A stretch of 7,917 nt of DNA from Elusimicrobiota bacterium (GTDB lineage Bacteria > RUG730): positions 1-7,917 of the forward strand of contig JAIRLV010000276.1 in NCBI GenBank assembly GCA_031259185.1, read 5' to 3'. Made by a program: the position numbers and the translations under genes. This document shows, in pieces, positions 1 to 6,024 of this stretch. The notes beneath the pieces are model-generated. The model was given only the letters and a program-made list of their open reading frames with translations. It ran no database searches and was not told where the DNA came from. Numbering within the stretch: position 1 is the stretch's first letter; each line of letters opens with the position of its first letter.

Positions 1-468
1 ATAGCAGGAGCAGAAAAGCTCGCAAAAGATAACAAATTCAAATTTGAACAATGGATAGTAGAATATGTATTCAAGGGACATCAAACAAAGAGAGCAGGAG
101 ATGGAGGATTTGATGGACATATAGTATATAATTTACATAATACAGGAACACCAATAACATTAAGGGCAATTATTGAGGTAAAAAGCGGAAATATAAATAT
201 AGGACAAATACGAGCATTTAAAGATAGCATAACAAAAAATGGAGCGGATTTTGGGATATTTGTAGGATTTAAAAAAATAGAAAATAAAAATAATATAACT
301 GATGGAATGTTAAAAGAATCAAATGATTTAGGTTTTGTAGAAAATAAAGATACTGATTTAATATCTTCAGGAAGAATAAAAAAAATGTATATAATAAGAA
401 TAGAAGATTTATTGGAAAATAAATTACCTATAGAATTACAGCAGATGGCGACAAATATAACATATTAA
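1..468 (+). CDS. C-terminal fragment with Mrr-like PD-(D/E)XK restriction endonuclease domain
   Basis: The reading frame is open from base 1 to a TAA at 466-468 (155 codons visible), so the gene starts upstream of the window. The fragment shows a conserved aromatic/Trp segment (FEQW, residues 15-18), then GDGGFDG (33-39) and EVKSG (59-63). This is the D...(E/Q)xK catalytic pattern of Mrr-like PD-(D/E)XK nucleases, with D38, E59 and K61 as candidate metal-binding/catalytic residues. The layout, including the later GQIRAF and FGIFVGF segments, matches the nuclease domain found at the C-terminus of some adenine-specific DNA methyltransferases (bifunctional restriction-modification enzymes). That family match is from memory. 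Whether a methyltransferase domain precedes it cannot be seen. Codon use is odd: 18 of 20 Ile codons are ATA and 14 of 16 Gly codons are GGA, unlike the mixed use downstream, which suggests horizontal acquisition. A stand-alone Mrr-like nuclease is the alternative. Confidence 0.72.
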   Translation: MAGAEKLAKDNKFKFEQWIVEYVFKGHQTKRAGDGGFDGHIVYNLHNTGTPITLRAIIEVKSGNINIGQIRAFKDSITKNGADFGIFVGFKKIENKNNITDGMLKESNDLGFVENKDTDLISSGRIKKMYIIRIEDLLENKLPIELQQMATNITY

Positions 469-500
469 AATATAATAAAAAGAAAATTAGATTTAATTGT

Positions 501-529
501 TTGAGCTTACTTTAATGGATGGATTTAAT
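501..529 (+). promoter_or_regulatory. Possible sigma70-type promoter ahead of the MerR gene
   Basis: TTGAGC (501-506) and TTTAAT (524-529) are separated by 17 bases, giving four of six and five of six matches to the -35 and -10 consensus. The site lies in the only gap (469-557) upstream of the closely packed group 558-4578, which is where a promoter is expected. In such A+T-rich DNA, partial matches of this kind are common by chance, so this is a placement by context. No clear rho-independent terminator for the upstream gene is visible in the gap. Confidence 0.3.
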
Positions 530-557
530 TATTAAATTATGAAACAATATACTAAAA

Positions 558-890
558 ATGAATATAAAAGAGTTTTATACTATTTCCGAAGTATGCGAGA
601 CTTTAAAAATTAACTCGCATAATTTACGATATTGGGAAAAAAAAGGATTAATTAGTCCTATAAGAATACATAATGCGCAAAGGAGATATACAAAAGAACA
701 TATAATTCTAATAGAAAAATTAAAAGATTTGATAATAGATAAAAAAATTGGGCCAAAAGGTGTAAAAGGATTAGTAAAAAAAAATTCTAATTTAGAAATG
801 ATGTATAATAAACATTATTTAAAAAATTTAAAAGATTTTATTTCCGATTTAAAAAAGGAAGTGAAATTACTTTTAAAATTATTAAACTAA
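558..890 (+). CDS. Small MerR-family transcriptional regulator
   Basis: A 110-residue DNA-binding protein consisting of little more than a MerR winged-helix domain. Residues 7-18 (YTISEVCETLKI) form the first helix-turn-helix helices. LRYWEKKGLI (23-32) is the hallmark recognition helix/wing entry, and RRYTKEH (42-48) is the usual second-wing motif. Residues 49-75, with IGPKGVKGL, follow the pattern of the short MerR proteins whose later helices read like 'LTIKGAKKLL'. A Lys/Leu-rich helix at 88-109 may be a short dimerisation coiled coil. There is no effector-binding domain and no cysteine cluster for metals; the single Cys13 lies inside the helix-turn-helix. The ATG has no obvious Shine-Dalgarno sequence, only an A-rich leader. 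The next gene starts 33 bases downstream, so the regulator is probably the first gene of the 558-4578 operon and could control it. Its ligand and target are unknown. Confidence 0.85.
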   Translation: MNIKEFYTISEVCETLKINSHNLRYWEKKGLISPIRIHNAQRRYTKEHIILIEKLKDLIIDKKIGPKGVKGLVKKNSNLEMMYNKHYLKNLKDFISDLKKEVKLLLKLLN

Positions 891-910
891 ATTTAAGGAA
901 ATTGGAAATA

Positions 911-918
911 AAAGGGGA
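911..918 (+). promoter_or_regulatory. Ribosome binding site for the secreted transglutaminase-like protein
   Basis: AAAGGGGA is one of the stronger Shine-Dalgarno-like sequences in the window. Two adjacent ATGs follow, at 924 (gap of 5 bases) and 927 (gap of 8 bases). The second has the more usual spacing, so the protein may begin with a single Met. The signal peptide is intact either way. Confidence 0.55.
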
Positions 919-923
919 TTTTT

Positions 924-2531
924 ATGATGAAAAAAAAGATCGTTTTATCTTTATTTTTGATTTTTCAATTTTTGTTTTCTAATTCTTTTGCTACTCTTTT
1001 GAATCTTCCGACAAATGAATTAACGCCATTAGAAACAAAATTATTGACAGATCTAAAAAATGGGAAATTGGATACTTTGTCTTTATATGACGTTGTTTTG
1101 ATAGTTAGTGGACTAAATGTAGAAAATGAAATTTATAGAGATTTCAAAAAGAAAATAGAACGTATAAAAAAGGATTTTTTAAAATATTATAAAAAACAAA
1201 AAAAAGAAGCATCAAATAATAAAGAAACTGTTTTATTATCATCAGAAGATAAAACTTTTAATGATGAAATATATAAAAAAGCTAATCAATTGTTAATATT
1301 TTTACATGATAATTATTTTAAAGTTTATGATAAAAAGACTAATTCTATAATAAATTTGTTTATTTCTGGGAAATATAATTGTTTGTCGTCTACTATTTTA
1401 TATACGGTTATAGCGAACGATCTAGGTTTAAATGTGAAAGGAGTTGTTATTCCAGAACATACATTCGCTATTTTAATAAATGATTCAGAAAATAAAGATG
1501 TAGAAACTACAATGAAAACTGGGTTTGATATTGACGAGAGTCAAATTCTTAATCAAGGCGAGAAAAACATACCTGAAAAAGCCATTGACGCTTATTATTC
1601 CGACAGACAAATTGTAGAACCAATAGAATTAATTAGTTTGCTATATACAAATTATATAAAAAATATTAGCGATGAAGCTCTATATACGAAAGAAACATTA
1701 AAAAAATATATTAAAGCTATGGAGATTAGCCCAAACTCAAAAATTTTAAAAGACGATTTAAATGAATATTTATTAGGTTACGCAATGAAAGAATTTGAGA
1801 AGGGAAATATTAGTTTTGCTATAGAATTTTTAAATGATTGTAAAAAAATTTCAAAAGACAATCAAGAATTATATTCGAATGCTTTGATAATATTTACTCA
1901 AAGCATACAAAATAATATAGACGCTTTAGATTTGAAACAGGCAAAGACAAATTATGAAGAATATTCTAATTTTATAGAAACGCCAGAAATCAAAAATTTA
2001 TTTATAGAAAATATAAAAAATATTAGTATCAATAAAATTAATTCTTTAATAACTTCACAAGCAGATATTGAAATTATGAAATCTATAGCCAATTTTGCTT
2101 TGTCTATAGGTACCAATGAATTGCTAGATATTCAATTAAATGAATTTTTGCTTGAAGCAAATAAAATAGAAAAGGAAATTAATGAGAGAAAAGTTTTGAA
2201 TGATCTAGTAATGATTTTCAATGAAGGAAAATATGATGAAGTTTTGTCAATAATAGACGATATCATAAACAATAGTTCAATTACAATTCCAGTTTATATA
2301 AATGAAATCAATAATTTTAAAAATTCTGCAAAAAAGATAAAATTATACAATGAATTGTTAAACGATGTCAATACTGGAAATACAACGTCAATAACTCGTG
2401 AAAGAATAGAAGAAATAAAAGAATTAAATAAAAATACAGGTAATAACGAGCAAATTAATGAACAATTAGAAACTATAAAAAAAGAATTCATAAAAACACC
2501 GGCTAAAAAATCTAGTTCTGCGAGGAAATAA
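924..2531 (+). CDS. Secreted transglutaminase-like protein with long helical-repeat C-terminal region
   Basis: A 535-residue protein with a Sec signal peptide: KKK at 3-5, a hydrophobic core over about residues 6-18, and a probable signal peptidase I site after SFA at 21-23. It is therefore periplasmic or secreted. No lipobox cysteine is seen. Residues about 145-200 carry a transglutaminase-like core: GKYNCLSST with Cys153, an LGL turn, PEHTFAIL with His179, and DVETT (192-196), where Asp192 or Glu194 could complete a Cys-His-acid triad. The pattern 'xNCxSxTxLYxxxxxxLGL...PxHxF...VETT' is known from transglutaminase-core/TPR proteins. Residues about 250-520 are almost entirely helical with TPR-like stretches (for example 280-310 and 425-450), though no repeat is canonical. 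The last ten residues are Lys/Ser-rich. No substrate can be assigned; a peptidase or amidase acting on envelope material, or an inactive scaffold, are both possible. Its stop codon overlaps the start of the next gene (TAATG), implying translational coupling to the sugar genes. Confidence 0.75.
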   Translation: MMKKKIVLSLFLIFQFLFSNSFATLLNLPTNELTPLETKLLTDLKNGKLDTLSLYDVVLIVSGLNVENEIYRDFKKKIERIKKDFLKYYKKQKKEASNNKETVLLSSEDKTFNDEIYKKANQLLIFLHDNYFKVYDKKTNSIINLFISGKYNCLSSTILYTVIANDLGLNVKGVVIPEHTFAILINDSENKDVETTMKTGFDIDESQILNQGEKNIPEKAIDAYYSDRQIVEPIELISLLYTNYIKNISDEALYTKETLKKYIKAMEISPNSKILKDDLNEYLLGYAMKEFEKGNISFAIEFLNDCKKISKDNQELYSNALIIFTQSIQNNIDALDLKQAKTNYEEYSNFIETPEIKNLFIENIKNISINKINSLITSQADIEIMKSIANFALSIGTNELLDIQLNEFLLEANKIEKEINERKVLNDLVMIFNEGKYDEVLSIIDDIINNSSITIPVYINEINNFKNSAKKIKLYNELLNDVNTGNTTSITRERIEEIKELNKNTGNNEQINEQLETIKKEFIKTPAKKSSSARK

Positions 2532-3628
2532 TGATATACCTTTCTAGTCCCGATATTACGGAAAAAGAAAAATCAGCAGTTATAGAAGTATTGAATACTG
2601 GGATAATAGCTAGCGGACCAAAAGTGAAAGAATTTGAAAAAAGGTTTGCAGAATTTTGTAATATAAAATACGCTATATGTGTTTCAAATGGGACAGCTGC
2701 TTTGCAAGCCGGATTAGTAGCAAGCGGTATATCAAAAGGAGATAGAGTAATTACAACGCCATTCACATTTATTGCAACTGCTAATTCCATTTTGTTTTGC
2801 GGGGCAGAAATTGTTTTTTGTGATATAGATGAAAAAAGTTTTAATTTAGATCCAAACAAAGTAGAGCATATTTTGAAAACTGAAAAAAATATAAAAGCAA
2901 TCATGGTAGTCCATCTATACGGGAATCCAGCTGATATGAGCGATTTTGAATTTTTGAGTAAAAAATATAATATAAAAATTTTTGAAGATTGTGCGCAAAG
3001 CGTTGGAGCAACTTTTGACAATAAAATCACTGGGACATTTGGAGATTTTGGTGCATTTAGTTTTTATGCTACAAAAAATATGACGACTGCCGAAGGTGGA
3101 ATGGTTATAACTAATAGTGATGAAATTGATAAAAAAGTCAGAAGTTTTATAAACCATGGCAGAAGCGGTAGATTTTTACATAATAGTTTGGGGTATAATT
3201 TTAGAATGACAGATATTCAAGCTGCAATTGGAATAGTTCAATTGGAAAGATTAAATGGATTTATTGAAAAAAGAAATGATAATGCTAAATTTTTAATAGA
3301 TAAACTAGAAAATATAAATTTTTTGACTTTACCGATTTATGATAAAAATTCAAGAAAAAAAAGACATGTTTTTCATCAATTTACGATAAGGCTAAATTCA
3401 AAAGAAAGAGATAAATTTGTTTCTTTTATGAATGAGAATGGCGTTAATGTTGCTGCTATTTATCCAGTTCCGGTCCACAAACAAACTCTTTATCAAAAAA
3501 TTAAGAAATATTCATTGCCAATTGCAGAAAAAATTGCCAGTCAAGTAGTTTCTTTACCAGTTCACACAAAACTTACGCAGGATGATTTACAAAAAATTGT
3601 AGACATGATCAAGAGGTTTAATAAATGA
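2531..3628 (+). CDS. gnnB: DegT/DnrJ/EryC1/StrS-family sugar aminotransferase, probably GnnB-like
   Basis: A 365-residue PLP-dependent aminotransferase, full length for the family. Visible landmarks are SGPKVKEFE (28-36), the PLP-phosphate loop SNGTAAL (52-58), FEDCAQS (151-157) with Asp153 to bind the pyridine nitrogen, SFYATKN (177-183) with Lys182 as the Schiff-base lysine, and GYNFRMTDIQAA (221-232), the usual substrate-site segment. Members transfer an amino group from glutamate to a keto-sugar nucleotide in the cytoplasm. Its direct partner is a GnnA-like UDP-GlcNAc 3-dehydrogenase gene, overlapping by 4 bases, so the likely reaction is UDP-3-keto-GlcNAc to UDP-GlcNAc3N. That role rests on context: WbpE-type enzymes of O-antigen pathways share the same motifs. 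Start ATG 2531 overlaps the previous stop by one base and has GAGGA at 2522-2526. Confidence 0.8.
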   Translation: MIYLSSPDITEKEKSAVIEVLNTGIIASGPKVKEFEKRFAEFCNIKYAICVSNGTAALQAGLVASGISKGDRVITTPFTFIATANSILFCGAEIVFCDIDEKSFNLDPNKVEHILKTEKNIKAIMVVHLYGNPADMSDFEFLSKKYNIKIFEDCAQSVGATFDNKITGTFGDFGAFSFYATKNMTTAEGGMVITNSDEIDKKVRSFINHGRSGRFLHNSLGYNFRMTDIQAAIGIVQLERLNGFIEKRNDNAKFLIDKLENINFLTLPIYDKNSRKKRHVFHQFTIRLNSKERDKFVSFMNENGVNVAAIYPVPVHKQTLYQKIKKYSLPIAEKIASQVVSLPVHTKLTQDDLQKIVDMIKRFNK

Positions 3629-4578
3629 TAAAAGTTGGCGTTGTAGGAGTAGGGAGATTAGGACAACACCATGCCAGAAATTATGCGTTTGAGAATATAA
3701 AAAACTCAAATCTTGTAGCAGTTTGCGATGTTGATGAAGAAACGACTAAAAAGATTGCGAAAAAATTTAAGGTAGACTATTTTTCTGATTATAAAAATTT
3801 TTTAGGCAAAGTTGATGCAGTCAGTATTGTTGTTCCAACTCATTTACATTTTGAGGTGGCAAAATTTTTTTTGAGTCATAAAATTCATTGTTTAGTAGAA
3901 AAGCCTATTACCACAACATTACAAGAAGCTCAAGAACTAATTGATATTGCTTATAAAAATGATTTGATTTTGCAAGTTGGTCATATAGAAAGATTCAATC
4001 CAGCCATTATAGAAATACAAAAATTTATAAAGAATCCAAAGTACATTGACGTCAATAGACTTGGGACATATAGTCAACGAGTTTCAAATATCAGTGTTGT
4101 ATTAGACTTAATGGTTCACGATCTGGATATGGTTTTATTTTTAACCAATTCAGAAGTAGAAAAAGTTGATGCTGCAGGGACAAAAGTCATTTCCGAAACA
4201 GAAGACATTGCAAACGTTAGAATTAAATTCAAAAATGGTTGTGTAGCGAATATTTCCGCTAGTAGAGTTTCTATGGAAAAATTGAGAAAAATTAGACTTT
4301 TTCAAAGTGAATCTTATATTTCGTTAAACTATGAAGACCAATCTTTCAAAATATATACAAAGAATCCAAAAGTAGAAAAAATCCAAGATTTAAGCGATAT
4401 TAAAATTGAAAAATTTAAACCTAAGAAAAATGTTGAGCCTTTATTTTTAGAGTTAACAGATTTTATCTATTGTATTATAAATCACAAAAATCCAAAAGTA
4501 GATGGGAAACATGGCTATAATGCATTAAAATTAGCATTAGAAGTTAGAGAAAAAATTAAAGAATTTTCTGATAATTAA
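3625..4578 (+). CDS. gnnA: Gfo/Idh/MocA-family dehydrogenase, probably UDP-GlcNAc 3-dehydrogenase
   Basis: A 317-residue NAD(P)-dependent oxidoreductase. GVGVVGVGRLG-type glycine motif: G8, G10 and G13 with H15/H16 following. Acidic residues of CDVDEE (34-39) suit NAD ribose binding. VEKPI (91-95) supplies the family's catalytic Lys93, and DLMVHDLDMV (161-170) supplies the His165/Asp168 pair. Segments VGHIERFNPA (118-127), ANVRIKFKNGC and ASRVS (212-216) are typical of the small Gfo/Idh proteins often encoded beside lpxA/lpxB and shown in some bacteria to be GnnA. GnnA oxidises C3 of UDP-GlcNAc in the cytoplasm, and GnnB then aminates it, giving the precursor of lipid A with N-linked acyl chains. 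It starts with an ATGA overlap with the aminotransferase gene and AAGAGG at 3611-3616, so the two are translationally coupled. A WbpB-like role (on UDP-GlcNAc uronate) is the main alternative, less likely given the short length and motif wording. Confidence 0.78.
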   Translation: MIKVGVVGVGRLGQHHARNYAFENIKNSNLVAVCDVDEETTKKIAKKFKVDYFSDYKNFLGKVDAVSIVVPTHLHFEVAKFFLSHKIHCLVEKPITTTLQEAQELIDIAYKNDLILQVGHIERFNPAIIEIQKFIKNPKYIDVNRLGTYSQRVSNISVVLDLMVHDLDMVLFLTNSEVEKVDAAGTKVISETEDIANVRIKFKNGCVANISASRVSMEKLRKIRLFQSESYISLNYEDQSFKIYTKNPKVEKIQDLSDIKIEKFKPKKNVEPLFLELTDFIYCIINHKNPKVDGKHGYNALKLALEVREKIKEFSDN

Positions 4579-4631
4579 AACTTTAATATAGCATACAAAT
4601 TTATTAGCAAATTTAAAAATACTACCCATAA

Positions 4632-4647
4632 ATGTTTCATGAAACAT
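4632..4647. repeat. Perfect 16-bp palindrome, parS-like, in the gnnA-glycosyltransferase spacer
   Basis: ATGTTTCATGAAACAT reads identically on both strands. Its core TGTTTCA/TGAAACA has the two half-sites of the ParB/Spo0J parS consensus (TGTTTCACGTGAAACA) but lacks the central CG, which changes the half-site spacing. It lies about 80-100 bases upstream of the glycosyltransferase start and just ahead of a possible -35 element, a position suited to an operator. The stem has no loop beyond CATG and few G/C pairs, and the downstream tract is not a clean T run, so a terminator is unlikely. Confidence 0.5.
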
Positions 4648-4654
4648 CTTGTTC

Positions 4655-4683
4655 TTGTTTGTAGAGTATATAAAAATTATTAG
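4655..4683 (+). promoter_or_regulatory. Weak possible promoter for the glycosyltransferase-pyrKD group
   Basis: TTGTTT (4655-4660) and TATTAG (4678-4683) are 17 bases apart, each matching four of six consensus positions. Other overlapping TATA-like hexamers lie at 4669-4674 and 4684-4689, so the exact -10 is uncertain. The 150-base spacer 4579-4728 is the only sizeable gap between gnnA and pyrD, which makes it the natural place for a promoter. It holds no recognisable gene, RNA or strong terminator. Confidence 0.25.
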
Positions 4684-4728
4684 TATATATTAGAATATTA
4701 TGACTAATTAAAAAAAATAAGAAAAAAA

Positions 4729-5007
4729 ATGTCAAAAATTTCAATCATTATTCCAGTTTATAACACGGAAAAATATTTACGACAATGTTTGAATAGCGTA
4801 ATAAATCAAACATTAAAAGATATAGAAATAATTTGTGTAAATGATGGGTCAACAGACAATTCGCTAGAAATTTTAAAAGAATATTCCCAAAAAGATTCAA
4901 GAATAAAAGTTATTCCAAAAAATAATACTGGATATGGGCATACAATGAATGTTGGGCTAGATAATGCAGCTGGAGAATATATTGGGATTCTTGAACCAGA
5001 TGATTGG
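4729..5007 (+). repeat. Direct repeat copy 1: 5' part of first glycosyltransferase
   Basis: Aligned base by base with 5746-6024 without gaps, I count about 24 differences over 279 bases (about 91% identity). The first 186 bases differ at only about nine positions, and 4771-4836 is a 66-base perfect match to 5788-5853. Similarity stops abruptly after codon 93. Most differences are at third codon positions in the first two thirds. Confidence 0.9.
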
Positions 5008-5718
5008 ATAGAAAAGGATATGTTAGAGACATTATTTTTGTTAGCTGAAAAATATAATGTGGAAGTTGTAAAGTGTGATTTTTTTAATTATAGGTCATAC
5101 CCGCAAGAAATAAATAAAGTAGCAAAATGTATCCCAGAATTGTTAAAAGATAGAGTTATTAACCCTGAAAAGAACACAGAAATTTTATTAATGAATTATT
5201 CTATTTGGACTGCAATTTATAAAAGAGACTTTTTAAAAATATATAATATTAGATTTAATGAGACACCCGGCGCATCATATCAAGATGTTTCATTTAGTTT
5301 TCAAGTATTTGCAAATGCAAAAAGCGTTTATTTATGTTCCAAAAACTTATTGCATTATAGAGTAGATAATGAAAATTCGTCTGTAAAAAATAAAAGCAAA
5401 ATTTTTTGTGTGTGTGATGAATTTGCCAAAATTGAAAATTTTTTACAAAAAAACCCAGATAAAAAAGAATTGTTTGAAGGAAGAAAAAATCAAATTAAAT
5501 ATATGAGTTATATATGGAATTTTAGGAGAATAGATAAAAAGTTTAGAAAAGAATTCATTATGAAAATTTCTAAGGAATTCAAAAAAGCTTTGGAACAAGA
5601 AAAGATAGAATGGAAAGAATTTAGTATAAAAAAAAGAATTCGTTTTATAGAAATCGCATATTTCCCAAGATTTTTTTTGTTCTTATTTAGCTTAAGATCT
5701 TTTAGTTTTAGAAAATGA
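4729..5718 (+). CDS. Family 2 glycosyltransferase (first of a tandem pair)
   Basis: A 329-residue GT-A fold glycosyltransferase, cytoplasmic or membrane-peripheral, expected to transfer a sugar from a nucleotide donor to a glycan acceptor. The N-terminal half has IIIPVYNTEKYL (6-17), VNDGSTDNS (37-45) and the metal-binding DXD-equivalent EPDD (89-92). The C-terminal half has SIWTAIYKRDFL (158-169) and SYQDVSFSFQ (183-192), where Asp186 is in the position of the usual catalytic acid. The end (about 305-325) is hydrophobic/aromatic with basic residues and may contact the membrane, but no clear transmembrane helix is present. Donor and acceptor cannot be read from the sequence; an O-antigen or other surface glycan is likely from family and context. 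The ATG is preceded by an A-rich leader without a real Shine-Dalgarno sequence. Its first 93 codons are nearly duplicated in the next gene. Confidence 0.85.
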   Translation: MSKISIIIPVYNTEKYLRQCLNSVINQTLKDIEIICVNDGSTDNSLEILKEYSQKDSRIKVIPKNNTGYGHTMNVGLDNAAGEYIGILEPDDWIEKDMLETLFLLAEKYNVEVVKCDFFNYRSYPQEINKVAKCIPELLKDRVINPEKNTEILLMNYSIWTAIYKRDFLKIYNIRFNETPGASYQDVSFSFQVFANAKSVYLCSKNLLHYRVDNENSSVKNKSKIFCVCDEFAKIENFLQKNPDKKELFEGRKNQIKYMSYIWNFRRIDKKFRKEFIMKISKEFKKALEQEKIEWKEFSIKKRIRFIEIAYFPRFFLFLFSLRSFSFRK

Positions 5719-5745
5719 TAATTTTTAAAAAAATCAGAGTAAAAA

Positions 5746-6024
5746 ATGCCAAAAATTTCAATCATTATTCCAGTTTATAATACGGAGAAATATTTACGAC
5801 AATGTTTGAATAGCGTAATAAATCAAACATTAAAAGATATAGAAATAATTTGTATAAATGATGGTTCAACAGATAATTCATTAGAAATTTTGAAAGAATA
5901 TTCCCAAAAAGATTCAAGAATAAAAGTTATTTCCAAAAAAAATAGTGGACATGGGCATACGATGAATATTGGGCTAGATAATGCGACTGGAGAATATATT
6001 GGTATAGTTGAATCAGATGATTAT
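5746..6024 (+). repeat. Direct repeat copy 2: 5' part of second glycosyltransferase
   Basis: This is the partner of the repeat at 4729-5007, in the same orientation and 1017 bases downstream. The offset is an exact multiple of three (339 codons), so the two copies are in the same reading phase. An A-rich leader just upstream (5728-5745 against 4711-4728) is also partly alike, suggesting that the duplicated unit included the translation start region. Confidence 0.9.

Noticed and set aside
539-613. 24-codon open frame overlapping the MerR start in another phase
   Set aside because: No ribosome binding site, no recognisable product, and it overlaps the clear MerR helix-turn-helix coding sequence; a leader peptide cannot be supported.
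2512-3030. Open frame of 172 codons on the minus strand
   Set aside because: It lies opposite the well-supported aminotransferase gene, has no recognisable motif or ribosome binding site, and is a by-product of that gene's codon pattern.
4596-4615. Two CAAATTTA octamers 12 bases apart after gnnA
   Set aside because: Such short A+T-rich repeats are expected often by chance in this sequence, and there is no third copy or spacing pattern to suggest iterons or a CRISPR array.
4632-4660. Palindrome plus T-containing tract as a rho-independent terminator for gnnA
   Set aside because: The stem is short and A+T-rich with the dyad running through its centre, and the following bases are interrupted by G and C rather than forming a T run.
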